From Pseudomonas cremoricolorata (GTDB lineage Bacteria; Pseudomonadota; Gammaproteobacteria; Pseudomonadales; Pseudomonadaceae): DNA of 64,000 bases. Made by a program: the position numbers and the translations under genes. The notes beneath the pieces were generated by a model that saw only the letters and a list, made by a program, of their open reading frames with translations, was not told the DNA's origin and made no database searches. The DNA is taken from NCBI RefSeq assembly GCF_000759535.1, contig NZ_CP009455.1, positions 3,596,001 to 3,660,000 on the forward strand, given 5' to 3'. Below are positions 27,080 to 36,342 of the stretch, one piece after another. Within the stretch, counting starts at the first letter, position 1, and every line of letters starts with the position of its first letter.

Positions 27080-27838
27080 TCAGAGCAGTATCAGCTCGAA
27101 GGGTTGCAGCAGGCAGTCGAGCAAGGTCGCCGGCACCACGGGTGGGCGCCCCGCGTCTGCGCTGAGCTGGCTGGTGTGGGCGCTGATGGCCTGGCGCTTG
27201 CGCGCCACCCGTGCCTCGTCGAGCTGGATGCGCCGCGCCCGTGCCCATGGCAGGCGGTTGTCATCAGCGCTTGCCCAGTGCCAGGCCCACACCGGCACCT
27301 CCGCCAGCTGCGCACCGCGGGCCTGGGCCGCCTGGGCACCGGCACGGCCAATGGCTTCGTGATCGCAATGACCATCGTTGCGCCAGGGCACCATGAGCAG
27401 GTCGTCGGGCTTGAGCAATTGGCTCAGGTGGCTGACCAGGTACGCCTCGTTGCGTTGCACGCCGCCGTCCTTGAGGCTCAGGCGCCGCCAGTCGAGGTGA
27501 CAGAGGTCGAGGTTGAGCGCCTGCAAGGCGTGGCGGCTTTCCAGGGGACGCTGATGGCGCAGTCGCCGTTCACTCCACTGCTGTGAGTCGGGATGGCTGC
27601 CCTCGCCATCGGTGGCGGAAATCAGCAGCAAGTCATGCTCACGGCCGGCAAAGCCTGCCAGCAGACCACCGGCCATGAGAATTTCATCGTCCGGATGCGG
27701 CGCCACCAGCACCAGCCTACGACCGGGTGGACATAACTGCTGCGGATCGATCCAAGGCGCACGGGCCAAGTGCGCACACTGTTGCCACTGCTGCCAGGGG
27801 GTGCCTTGACTGGCTTGGATCAGGTTATCGTCGCTCAT
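27080..27838 (-). CDS. PIG-L family deacetylase
   Basis: A 252-residue protein with the zinc motif APHPDDE and the second HCDH motif in NDGHCDHEAIG, diagnostic of the LmbE/PIG-L family. These enzymes remove N-acetyl groups from N-acetylglucosamine-containing small molecules or lipids. In many pseudomonads a PIG-L gene is grouped with a methyltransferase and a glycosyltransferase, but here it stands alone, convergent with the transferase gene. The substrate is unknown. Confidence 0.85.
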   Translation of the reverse strand: MSDDNLIQASQGTPWQQWQQCAHLARAPWIDPQQLCPPGRRLVLVAPHPDDEILMAGGLLAGFAGREHDLLLISATDGEGSHPDSQQWSERRLRHQRPLESRHALQALNLDLCHLDWRRLSLKDGGVQRNEAYLVSHLSQLLKPDDLLMVPWRNDGHCDHEAIGRAGAQAAQARGAQLAEVPVWAWHWASADDNRLPWARARRIQLDEARVARKRQAISAHTSQLSADAGRPPVVPATLLDCLLQPFELILL

Positions 27839-28010
27839 GGTTGGCCAGGCTCCAGAACACGGCAGTTCGCTGCCGAGACGTTGTCCAGTTCAGAGGACGG
27901 CTGCGCCTGTGGAGTTCAACCCTCCTGACCACGGGGCGCCGGCAGAAGGCTTTGCACGCCTGGCTCGATCCGGGTAGCGTGCCAGCAGACTGATCAGGAA
28001 GCCTTACCTT

Positions 28011-29090
28011 ATGGATTCAATTACCCAGGCGCTGCTTGGCGCTGCGCTGCAAGGCGCGCTGCTGGGCCGTGTTCAAGGCCGTCGGGCGCTGCTATACGGC
28101 GCGGCGCTGGCCACTGTGCCGGATCTTGACGTGTTCATCCGCTACGCCGACCCGGTGTCGCAAATGACGTTCCATCGTGGCTTTACCCATTCGCTGTTCG
28201 TGCTCACCGCACTGGCGCTGGCCTTGTCCACACTGGTCATGGCCGTGGCGCGCTGGCGCTGGCCCGACCACGGCTACCGATGGCCGCGGTTGATGCTGAC
28301 CTTCTGGCTGGTGCTGGTGACCCACCCCTTGCTCGATGCTTTCACCGTATACGGCACACAATTGCTCTGGCCGCTCGGTGTGACGCCACAGAGTTGGGCG
28401 GCCGTGTTCATCGTCGATCCGGTGTACAGCGTGCCATTGCTGCTGGCGGTGGCGTATGCCGCCGTGCGTGGCCTGGGTCTGCGCAGTCGGCAGTGGCTGG
28501 GGGTGGCGCTGGTGTTCAGCACCCTGTACCTGGGCGGTGGGCTGGCCGGGCGAATGGCTGCCGAGCAACGCTTGCAGGCGGCGCTCGAGGCACAAGGTGT
28601 GACGGTGAGCGAGGTCAAGGCGGTGCCGATGGCGTTTACCAGTCTGGTCTGGCGGGTGCTGGCCAAGACCCCGGACGGTGACTACATCGAAGCGGTGAGC
28701 AGTGTGCTGGACCGCGATGCACCCGAGATGCAGCGCCTGTCACGGCACATCGAGGACGCACGCCTGCTCGACGGGGTAATGCTGCACGAGCGCCTGCGCT
28801 GGTTCACCGATGACTGGTTGCGCTACGACATCATCGGTGATGCGCTGGTGGTCACCGATCTGCGCATGGGCACGCCGGGCAACTACAACTTCCGCTTCCA
28901 GATGGCCCGGCGCGATGCGCAAGGCCAATGGCAGGCCGTCACCCCATCGCGCTGGCGTGAGGACGACGGCCGTTCGATGTTCGACCGTGAGCAACTGACG
29001 CTGATCTGGCGACGCATCTTCACTGCGCAGCCGCCCTTGCCGCTGGCGACCTGGCAGACCCGGTTCCTGGGCCCGCAAGGTGCGCAGTGA
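28011..29090 (+). CDS. YdjM/YbcI-family membrane-bound metal-dependent hydrolase
   Basis: A 359-residue protein beginning MDSITQALLGAALQGALLGR, the N-terminus of the DUF457 family. The metal-ligand blocks are PDLDVFIRYADP, FHRGFTHSLF and HPLLDAFTVYGTQLLWP, spread over four or five membrane segments in the first 190 residues. The rest is soluble. Physiological activity of the family is not established. No operon partner is visible: the next gene converges on it with a 9-base gap. Confidence 0.82.
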   Translation: MDSITQALLGAALQGALLGRVQGRRALLYGAALATVPDLDVFIRYADPVSQMTFHRGFTHSLFVLTALALALSTLVMAVARWRWPDHGYRWPRLMLTFWLVLVTHPLLDAFTVYGTQLLWPLGVTPQSWAAVFIVDPVYSVPLLLAVAYAAVRGLGLRSRQWLGVALVFSTLYLGGGLAGRMAAEQRLQAALEAQGVTVSEVKAVPMAFTSLVWRVLAKTPDGDYIEAVSSVLDRDAPEMQRLSRHIEDARLLDGVMLHERLRWFTDDWLRYDIIGDALVVTDLRMGTPGNYNFRFQMARRDAQGQWQAVTPSRWREDDGRSMFDREQLTLIWRRIFTAQPPLPLATWQTRFLGPQGAQ

Positions 29091-29099
29091 GGCGCGGGT

Positions 29100-30074
29100 T
29101 CAGCGGCAGTTGCCGGCCTTCTTGTAGCCCTGGGCCTGCGCCTGGGCTTCGGACTCGAAGCTGATGCGATTCTTCGCCGCGACCTGGGTGTAGGACGGAC
29201 AGCCGCTGGGCAGGTGATACACGTGGCTGTTCTGGTTGCCGATGATGCTGCCGCCTGTGGCGCCACGGGTATCGGCCTTGGCGCTGGCCGGCACGCCGGA
29301 CTTTGCCGGGCTGCTGGCGGCGCTGGCATTCAAGCCATCGCCCACTGGGCGGTAGCCTTGGCTCCACTGCCGCGCGCCGCTGACGAACGGATTGCCGTGG
29401 CCCATGACCGCGGCGATGCGCTGGTCACGCTGACGCTCCCAGGCGCTGACCGGGTACTGCTTGTCCCAGGCCATCAGCAGGCGTTGCTGCTGGTTGGACA
29501 TGTTCAGCTTGTAGCGATCGAACATGTAGAAGGTGGTGCGCGCCACCAACCCCTTGACCTCGTCGCGCGGCTCGGCGGTGCGCTGCTGGAAGTCGATGCG
29601 CGTCTTGCACTGGCCGTACTGCGGCGCCACGCCCGAGACCATGCCGTAGTTGAAATTGCTGCGATCACCATTGACCTCGCCCACGGCCGGGTAGAGGTTG
29701 AACAGGTCGGCTTCCATGGCGCGGAACACCGGGTCGTTGTCCACGCACTGTTTGCGTCCGCCGTTCTGCCAGCACTGACGCTGATGGCCAAAGGTCCAGG
29801 CCGGCACGATGTGTTCCCATTCGGTGCGCTCGGCGCGGTTCTGCTGCTTGCGCGCGCTCAGGCCGCACGAAGCAGGGTCGATACGCCCGCCCGATTTGCC
29901 GACCCAGCTCCACTGGCAACCGCAATAAAGATCGCCCGTGGCGCTGCTGGCCTGGTCGAGGTAGACCTGCTGCTTGGCGACGACTTTGGCCTGGGTGAAG
30001 GTGTCGGGCGGGCTGGCGAAGGCGGGGAGGATGACGGCGAGGCTTAGGGTTACAGCGGACAACAATCGATTCAT
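29100..30074 (-). CDS. Secreted endonuclease I with C-terminal Ada-type metal-binding domain
   Basis: A 324-residue protein with a signal peptide cleaved after FAS (residue about 21). Residues 22-225 match endonuclease I / Dns: ERTEWEHIVPAW, the histidine-metal active site, and GEVNGDRSNFNYG. The family member EndA is about 230 residues. Here an extra C-terminal region ends in a 45-residue module starting GNQNSHVYHLPSGCPSY and ending GYKKAGNCR, which resembles the zinc-binding module of Ada and related secreted proteins. It would degrade extracellular DNA. The second domain may bind metal, DNA or the envelope. Confidence 0.85.
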   Translation of the reverse strand: MNRLLSAVTLSLAVILPAFASPPDTFTQAKVVAKQQVYLDQASSATGDLYCGCQWSWVGKSGGRIDPASCGLSARKQQNRAERTEWEHIVPAWTFGHQRQCWQNGGRKQCVDNDPVFRAMEADLFNLYPAVGEVNGDRSNFNYGMVSGVAPQYGQCKTRIDFQQRTAEPRDEVKGLVARTTFYMFDRYKLNMSNQQQRLLMAWDKQYPVSAWERQRDQRIAAVMGHGNPFVSGARQWSQGYRPVGDGLNASAASSPAKSGVPASAKADTRGATGGSIIGNQNSHVYHLPSGCPSYTQVAAKNRISFESEAQAQAQGYKKAGNCR

Positions 30075-30240
30075 GGGTCAATGTGGGTCAGGAAAATGGG
30101 GGGGCATTATAGGCTTGCAGCATGTTTGCGGGGGGGCGCTTTGAGGGGCGTCGCAGAGACCGCCAAGACATTCCTGGCCGCAGCCGCTCGGTTTTGTCCT
30201 GATCGATAGATCGGCTTCGATATTGATGCGCGCCTGTCAC

Positions 30241-30960
30241 ATCGCAGGTTTCGCCTGGCGGCGACCGACTTTTGGGGGCAAAAGTCGGCAAAACCCTGTG
30301 CTCCACTAGCCGGCCCTACACTGCGCTTCGCTCCGTTCCGGGTCCCCTGCGTTCCGGCACTCTTCGGGCCAGCGCGGGCAAGGGTTGCTGCGCAACCCTA
30401 ACACCTCGCGTCCTCGGCTAAAGCCTCGGGTGCGCTGCGCGCACGGCCCTACGAGCACCTCCTCTCCGGCCGGCTACAGTCGCGATCGGTGTTGTCTGAG
30501 CGATTGGTGTATGAGAGCGGTTGGCCGATGTTGTTGCGATCAGTCGTTCAAGTCGATTTCTACAGGCTTGCCGCACAGATATTCATGGACGCAGCCGCTG
30601 TGCCAGTGATTGGCATTGACGCCAACACTTGGTCCTGTGCAGCGATAGCTGCGATGGCCCAAGCGCGCGAAGGCTCTTGTACCTCAATCGTCCAGGCGAC
30701 ACAGATCGCGACTGTAGCCGGCCGGAGCGGAGGTGTTCGAAGGGGCGTGCGCGTCAGCGCACCCGAGGCGTAGCCGAGGACGCGAGGTGTGAGGGTTGCG
30801 CAGCAACCCTTGCCCGCGGCGCCCCGTAGAGCACCGGAGCGCAGGGGACCCGGAACGGAGCGAAGCGTAGTGCAGGGCCGGCTAGTGGAGCATGGCGGTT
30901 TTGCATCCTTTTGCCCGTGAGACGGACCTGCGCAAAAGGATGTCGCCGCAGGCGAAACAG
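30241..30960. repeat. Large inverted-repeat (foldback) element, copy B1
   Basis: The left arm (30241-30488) and right arm (about 30708-30960) are inverted complements enclosing a loop of about 215 bases. The left hairpin has arms CCGACTTTT/AAAAGTCGG (30265-30288), the right one CATCCTTTTGC/GCAAAAGGATG (30904-30942). The gap from 30075 to 30240 holds a partial loop module and a linker and no gene. The loop is the most divergent of the set. Confidence 0.8.
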
Positions 30961-31090
30961 CGGTCTTGAAGCCAACAAATCTCTGCAGGTCATAGCGTTG
31001 GCCCCCCACCCGGAAACAACTGAATATCCTCAGGCTCACCCGCTCAGAATTGATCGGTAGATCGACATCGATGCTGATGCGCTTGTCACA

Positions 31091-31790
31091 TCACAGGTTT
31101 CGCCTTGCGGCGACCCCCTTTTTGGGGAAAAAGGGGGGAAAACCCTGTGCTCCACTAGCCGGCCCTACACTGCGCTTCGCTCCGTTCCGGGTTCCCTGCG
31201 TTCCGGCACTCTCCGGGCCAGCGCGGGCAAGGGTTGCTGCGCAACCCTAACACCTCGCGTCCTCGGCTAACGCCTCGGGTGCGCTGCGCGCACGGCCCTA
31301 CGAGTACCGGATCGAAGGCCGGCTACAGTCGCGATCGGTGTTGTCTGAGCGATCTGTGTACAAAAAGCGCTTTGCCGATGTTGTTGCGGTCAGTCAGGTG
31401 GATTTCGACAAACTCACGACTCTAGTAGTCCGGCCGCAGCTGCTCAGCATCGTGATTGGCATTGACGCCAGCACTCAATCCTCTGCAGCGACAGCTGCGA
31501 TGGTCCAGGCGCTGGGGCTCTTGTACATCAATCATCCAGGCGACACAGATCGCGACTGTAGCCGGCCGGAGCGTAGGTGTTCGAAGGGGCGTGCGCGTCA
31601 GCGCACCCGAGGCGTAGCCGAGGACGCTAGGTGTTAGGGTTGCGCAGCAACCCTTGCCCGCGGCGCCCCGTAGAGCGCCGGAGCGCAGGGGACCCGGAAC
31701 GGAGCGTAGCGCAGTGCAGGGCCGGCTAGTGGAGCATGGCGGTTTTGCATCCTTTTGCCGCGTCAAAAGGATGTCGCCGCAGGCGAAACA
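31091..31790. repeat. Large inverted-repeat (foldback) element, copy B2
   Basis: Same architecture, 850 bases after B1. The left hairpin has changed to CCCCCTTTTT/AAAAAGGGGG with loop GGGG (31115-31138). The right hairpin is CATCCTTTTG/CAAAAGGATG with a shortened loop CCGCGT (31748-31773). Between B1 and B2 lies a linker of about 130 bases that is also repeated. Confidence 0.82.
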
Positions 31791-31882
31791 GCGGTCTTGA
31801 AGCCAACGAATCTCTGCAGGTCATAGCGTTGGCCCTCCACCCGGAAACAACTGAATATCCTCAGGCTCACCCGCTCAGAATT

Positions 31883-31910
31883 GATCGGTAGATCGGTAGA
31901 TCGGTAGATC
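31883..31910. repeat. Tandem 8-bp repeat in the linker
   Basis: Three copies of GATCGGTA followed by GATC. The equivalent place in the linker before B2 has a single copy, and the linker after copy A has two copies of a GATCAGTA variant. This is a variable-number repeat, likely slippage-prone. Confidence 0.75.
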
Positions 31911-31934
31911 GACATCGATGCTGATGCGCTTGTC

Positions 31935-32640
31935 ACATCACAGGTTTCGCCTTGCGGCGACCCCCTTTTTGGGGAAAAAGGGGGGAAAACCCTGTGCTCC
32001 ACTAGCCGGCCCTACACTGCGCTTCGCTGCGTTCCGGGTCCCCTGCGTTCCGGCACTCTTCGGGCCAGCGCGGGCAAGGGTTGCTGCGCAACCCTAACAC
32101 CTCGCGTCCTCGGCTGCGCCTCGGGTGCGCTTCGCGCACGGCCCTACGAGCACCTCCACTCCGGCCGGCTACAGTCGCGATCGGTGTGGCCTGAGCGATC
32201 GATGTATGGGAGCGCTTTGCCGATGCTGTTGCGGTCAGTCAGGTGGATTCTGACAAGTTCACTACTCAAATATGCCCTGTCGCAGCCGCTGAGCTTTGTG
32301 ATCGGCATCGACGTCAGAACTAGATCGTCGCCAGCGACAGCTGCGATTGCACAGGCGCCCTAGGGCTCTTTTACATCAATCATCCAGGCGACACAGGTCG
32401 CGACTGTAGCCGGCCGGAGCGGAGGTGTTCGAAGGGGCGTGCGCGTCAGCGCACCCGAGGCGTAGCCGAGGACGCGAGGTGTGAGGGTTGCGCAGCAACC
32501 CTTGCCCGCGGCGCCCCGTAGAGCAACGGAGCGCAGGGAACCCGGCACGGAGCGAAGCGCAGTGCAGGGCCGGCTAGTGGAGCACGGGGTTTTGCCGACT
32601 TTTGCCCTCAAAAGTCGGTCGCCGCCAGGCGAAACTGGAG
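31935..32640. repeat. Large inverted-repeat (foldback) element, copy B3
   Basis: The third tandem unit. The left hairpin is CCCCCTTTTT/AAAAAGGGGG (31961-31984), while the right one is CCGACTTTTG/CAAAAGTCGG (32595-32618). The two arms of one element therefore no longer match each other at this spot, but each hairpin is perfectly paired in itself. The stretch 32641-32765 after it, up to the stop of the efflux adaptor gene, holds nothing I can name. Confidence 0.82.
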
Positions 32641-32765
32641 CAATTAAAACAAATGGATCTGTATCGGCCTGACTCCGTCGCCGGACAGAGCTCGCCGCAA
32701 CCTTTTTCGCGACTGAAGTCGGTCAGACAGGCACCGAGAAAGTCGAAGCAAAACCCCAACACCCC

Positions 32766-33893
32766 TCACTGCGCCGTATCGATACTCACCACCACCGACA
32801 TCCCAGGCCGAAGCCGCCGCGCCTCATCCTGATCGGCATCGACACTGATGCGCACCGGAATGCGCTGGGCGATCTTGACGAAGTTGCCGGTGGCGTTGTC
32901 GCCTTGCAGTAGGGCGAACTCCGAGCCGGTAGCGGGGGAAATCTGCTCCACGCGGCCGCGCAGTGTGTGATGGTTCAGGGCATCGACGGTGAAGCTCACC
33001 GCTTGCCCGACACGCACGTCGGCCATTTGCGTTTCCTTCATGTTGGCGATCACCCACAAGGTGTCGGGCACCAGCGCCATCAGCTGCGCGCCAGCGTTGG
33101 CGTAGGCGCCCAGACGCGTGCCGATCTGTCCCAGCTGGCCATCGCGTGGTGCCACCACGCGGGTGTTGTCCAGGTCGATGCGGGCCAGCTCGACAGCGGC
33201 CTTGGCGTTCTCTACCGCCGCTTGCAGCGCAGCGCGGTTGACCACCACCGACTCGCGGTCCTGGCGGGCAATCTCCAGGGCGGCCTTGGCCTGGGCGACG
33301 CTGGCCTGACCGGCGGCAGCGGCGGCGCGGGTGATGTCCAGTTCGCGGCGTGACACCGAGCCGTCGCTGATCAGCGCCTGGTTGCGGCGCAGGTCGGCCT
33401 GGGCTTTGTCGGCCTGGGCGGCAGCATCGGCGATGGCGGCGCGGCGTTGCTCGATGGTGGCCTCGGCGCTGTTGCGCTGTTGCAGGTTGTTGGCAAGCGC
33501 CGCCTGCTGTTGCTGCAGCTGCGCCTTGGCCTGGGCCAGGCGTTGGCGGTAGATGCGGTCATCCAGGCGCACCAGCAGGTCACCGGCCTTGACGAACTGG
33601 AAGTCGTGCACGGGCACTTCGACGATATACCCGGCCAGCTGCGGCCCGATCACCGTGACCTGGCCGCGTACCAGTGCATTTTCGGTGCTTTCCACGGCGC
33701 TGCTGAAGGGCGGCAGACGCCAGGCATACAGCACCAGCAGCACGCCGGCGATGGCGATACCGGCAAAGATCAAGGTCGACAGCAGCCGTACCCGGCGCGT
33801 GCGTCCGGGGTTTTCCGGCTCGCTGGGCGGCGCTTTGCCCTCCGGGGTTTCGGCCAGGGCAGTGGTGGTGGTCGAAGGCGTGTCCTGGGTCAT
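32766..33893 (-). CDS. EmrA/HlyD-type membrane fusion protein
   Basis: A 375-residue periplasmic adaptor: cytoplasmic start MTQDTPS, one membrane segment (residues about 45-65), a lipoyl half-motif around 85-110, a long coiled coil (about 115-250), the second lipoyl half and a beta-barrel domain. It would link the MFS pump to an outer-membrane channel. The ATG at 33893 overlaps the pump stop by 4 bases. The frame to 33977 is rejected for that reason. No outer-membrane factor gene is in this operon, so a shared one elsewhere is likely. Confidence 0.87.
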   Translation of the reverse strand: MTQDTPSTTTTALAETPEGKAPPSEPENPGRTRRVRLLSTLIFAGIAIAGVLLVLYAWRLPPFSSAVESTENALVRGQVTVIGPQLAGYIVEVPVHDFQFVKAGDLLVRLDDRIYRQRLAQAKAQLQQQQAALANNLQQRNSAEATIEQRRAAIADAAAQADKAQADLRRNQALISDGSVSRRELDITRAAAAAGQASVAQAKAALEIARQDRESVVVNRAALQAAVENAKAAVELARIDLDNTRVVAPRDGQLGQIGTRLGAYANAGAQLMALVPDTLWVIANMKETQMADVRVGQAVSFTVDALNHHTLRGRVEQISPATGSEFALLQGDNATGNFVKIAQRIPVRISVDADQDEARRLRPGMSVVVSIDTAQ

Positions 33894-35539
33894 CGGGTCG
33901 GGGCACCGGCAGTCAAGGGTTCGGAGGGAGTGCGGCGCGTCGAGTACCAGACCCACGAGCGGCGCAGGAAGATCCACAGCATGGTCAACAGCGCCAGGGC
34001 GCCAATGAGCATGAACACATCGTTGTAGGCCAGCACGTTGGCCTCGCGCGTCGCAGCGTTGGCCAGCAACCGCAGGCCGACCTCGCTGCGCAGGGCCGGG
34101 TCGCTGACCAGCCCGCCATAGCTGGCCGCGCCACTTTGCACCCGAGCGGCCACCAGCGGGTCGAAGGCGCTGAGTTGCTCAGTCAGCTGGCTGGAATGAA
34201 ATTTCTCCCGCCACACCTGGAAGGTGCCCAGCAGCGCTGCGCCGAGCAGGCCCCCGAGGTTGTTGCAGATGCCGAACATCACCGAAAAACTGATGAGGTT
34301 GCGTGGGTTGGCACGCACGTGGCTGATGCCCATGACCATGCACGGGCCCAGAAAGAAGGTACTGCCGAAGGCCAGCAGGAACTGGCTCAGGTACATCTGC
34401 GCCGGGCGGGTCAGGTTGCTCGAAGTGCTGTCCATGAACGCGCCCAGGGCCATCGCCCCCAGCGAGATGAACAGCGGCCACACCAGATGCACCGGGTTGA
34501 TGGTCAGTGCGCTCACGGCAAGCCCGGCCACCGCGCCCAGCAGCATCACCGCATACAGCGTGCGCATCTGCTCGCTGCCCAGGTTCAGCGCCTGCAGAAA
34601 GCCCACTGCGCCGGTGGACTGCTCAGAGGTGACCATGCGGATCAGCACCACGCACAAGGCCAGCCGCACGATCGCTGCGCTGCCCAGCCAGCGCGTCATC
34701 AGCAGCGGGTTGCGGCGGTTGTGCTCGATCGCCAGGCCCGCGCAGATCAACGCGATCGAGGCCGCCAGGGCAACGCCGATCCACGGCGTCTCCAGCCACC
34801 ACTCGATGCGCCCCAATGACAGCGCCGCGCAGAGCAGGGCGGTGCCGCCGGCCATCAGGGAGAAGGTCAGAAAATCCAATGGTTCGAAGGTCTTGAAGCG
34901 GTCGCCGGGCGGCAACTTGAGCAACAGCACGCAACCCAACGCTGCCAGCGCCAGGCCCAGTTCGAACAGGTACAGGCCGCGCCATTCGGCGATCTGCAGC
35001 AGGTCTTCGGAAAAGATCCGCGCCAGCGGCAGGGCCAGCTGCGAGGCGCCCAGGCCCAGCACCATGGCCTTGAGGCGCCATTTGGCCGGGAAGGCCTGGA
35101 TCATGTAGTACAGGCCCAGCGAGGTGAGCGCCGCGCCGACCATGCCGTGGGCAGCGCGTACCGCCACCGCGGAATTGAGGTCATTGACGAACAGGTGGGC
35201 GAAGGTCACCAGCGCGTACAGCACCAGAAACACCTCGGTGAAGGCGCGCAGGCCGAACTCCTGGCGAAACTTCACCAGCAGCAGGTTCATTGACACGTTG
35301 GTCATCACGTAGGCGGCGGGCAGCCAGGCCATCTCGGCGGTGGTGGCGCCCAGCGCGCCTTGCAGAAACACCAGGTTGGCGGTGACCAGCGCGTTGCCCA
35401 GCCCGCCGGTGATCGCCACCAGCAGACCGACCAGGCCATAGGCCACGCGCTTGCTCGGCGCATGCAGCGGTGTCGACGGCGAGCCTGGCAGCACCGGCCG
35501 TTCATGCTCCTGCCATTGGCGGGGGGCGTACTTGTCCAT
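33890..35539 (-). CDS. DHA2-family (EmrB-like) MFS efflux transporter
   Basis: A 549-residue protein with about 14 membrane segments, starting MDKYAPRQWQEHERP. The segment-1 region reads AITGGLGNALVTANLVFLQGALGAT, as in the DHA2 group, and blocks near residues 90-130 fit MFS motif A/B. It forms a proton-driven drug pump with the coupled EmrA-like adaptor. The substrate cannot be inferred. No dedicated regulator is adjacent. Confidence 0.86.
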   Translation of the reverse strand: MDKYAPRQWQEHERPVLPGSPSTPLHAPSKRVAYGLVGLLVAITGGLGNALVTANLVFLQGALGATTAEMAWLPAAYVMTNVSMNLLLVKFRQEFGLRAFTEVFLVLYALVTFAHLFVNDLNSAVAVRAAHGMVGAALTSLGLYYMIQAFPAKWRLKAMVLGLGASQLALPLARIFSEDLLQIAEWRGLYLFELGLALAALGCVLLLKLPPGDRFKTFEPLDFLTFSLMAGGTALLCAALSLGRIEWWLETPWIGVALAASIALICAGLAIEHNRRNPLLMTRWLGSAAIVRLALCVVLIRMVTSEQSTGAVGFLQALNLGSEQMRTLYAVMLLGAVAGLAVSALTINPVHLVWPLFISLGAMALGAFMDSTSSNLTRPAQMYLSQFLLAFGSTFFLGPCMVMGISHVRANPRNLISFSVMFGICNNLGGLLGAALLGTFQVWREKFHSSQLTEQLSAFDPLVAARVQSGAASYGGLVSDPALRSEVGLRLLANAATREANVLAYNDVFMLIGALALLTMLWIFLRRSWVWYSTRRTPSEPLTAGAPTR

Positions 35540-35702
35540 GCAACGCTCTGTACTGCTGGAAGAGAAGAAGTATTGACTGTAATGGACTGACAGGCCCGGA
35601 AAAAATTCTCTTGTCGCCAAGGTACTCGAGGCGCGAGGTCAGCAGCGATGCGGTGGTCGACGGTGGCGTTAGCTGGACAGCCATCGACAGCCGCGATGCG
35701 CA

Positions 35703-35728
35703 CAAAAAAGGCGGGTATCAACCCGCCT
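35703..35728 (-). terminator. Rho-independent terminator
   Basis: A 7-bp stem GGCGGGT/ACCCGCC with a 4-base loop. On the minus strand it is followed by six T residues. It ends the transcript of the 88-residue protein gene 20 bases upstream. Confidence 0.85.
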
Positions 35729-35748
35729 CTGTTGCGTGACAAGAACGA

Positions 35749-36015
35749 TCAGCGTGGCATGGACCACGGTTGCAGGTCGTAACCTTTTTCACTCAATTCG
35801 GCGCGCACCTCTTCGATCAGGCGGGCCCACTGGGTGAGGTTGGAGTAAGCGCGCGACGACACGTGCTTGCTGCCGATACGCGTGTTGGTCCGGTCGATCA
35901 CCGCCAGGCTCAGCTCTCCAGTTCCATTTGGCGCATCCCAGGCTACACACTGGAAGGGCTCGAAAGCGTGGTCGGCGATCAGCAGTGCTTCGTTGACACG
36001 GAGCGGGGCGTTCAT
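35749..36015 (-). CDS. Small conserved hypothetical protein
   Basis: An 88-residue protein starting MNAPLRVNEALLIADHAFEP, with no signal peptide or membrane segment. It is mixed alpha/beta in feel and ends LQPWSMPR. I do not know a function. It is a monocistronic gene with a clear terminator, which supports it being real. ATG 36015 is used rather than the upstream start at 36069, since the shorter form has the more natural N-terminus. Confidence 0.7.
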   Translation of the reverse strand: MNAPLRVNEALLIADHAFEPFQCVAWDAPNGTGELSLAVIDRTNTRIGSKHVSSRAYSNLTQWARLIEEVRAELSEKGYDLQPWSMPR

Positions 36016-36149
36016 AGGTTGGTCTCTAAATTCCTGTACTGCGTAAATGTGTCCGCGCGGCATTGACAAGAGTGGACCACCGTGCGGGGTTACTTCTACT
36101 GATGCTCGTCGGCAGGAAAGAAGTCACAACTTTTCGCAACTTTTTTCAG

Positions 36150-36233
36150 TGTCATTTTCATGACAATTCCGACACCCCCTGGGACGTCACTTAGCCGTGA
36201 AAATTCCCTGTTCGGTCAGAACGTCGGGAATTT
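36150..36233. promoter_or_regulatory. Two dyads in the upstream region of the VpsR-like gene
   Basis: The 327-base gap 36016-36342 contains TGTCAT-TTTC-ATGACA (36150-36165) and a wider dyad AAATTCCC (36201-36208) with GGGAATTT (36226-36233). Either could be an operator for the regulator at 36343 or for the divergent small gene. I see no convincing sigma-70 or sigma-54 promoter. Confidence 0.35.
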
Positions 36234-36342
36234 GGCAGACAAACGGTAGTGGGCGTTTGCAAGTTACTTGCTACTGTTGATTTTGGCGTCGCAACTAACT
36301 GTTTCCATTCGGAAAACCAGAATTTGACGCCAAGGAACGGAC

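Noticed and set aside
30560..31039. A 159-codon minus-strand frame in the repeat array
   Set aside because: Same reason: the words repeat in several frames between copies, as expected of translated repeats and not of a gene.
30241..32640. CRISPR or integron attC array
   Set aside because: The period is about 850 bases, the units are inverted repeats with a conserved loop and not short direct repeats with unique spacers, and there is no core GTTRRRY / RYYYAAC pairing or integrase gene.
36240..36330. Sigma-54 promoter upstream of the VpsR-like gene
   Set aside because: TTGC and GG elements are present, but the GG-N10-GC spacing is not met anywhere in the gap.
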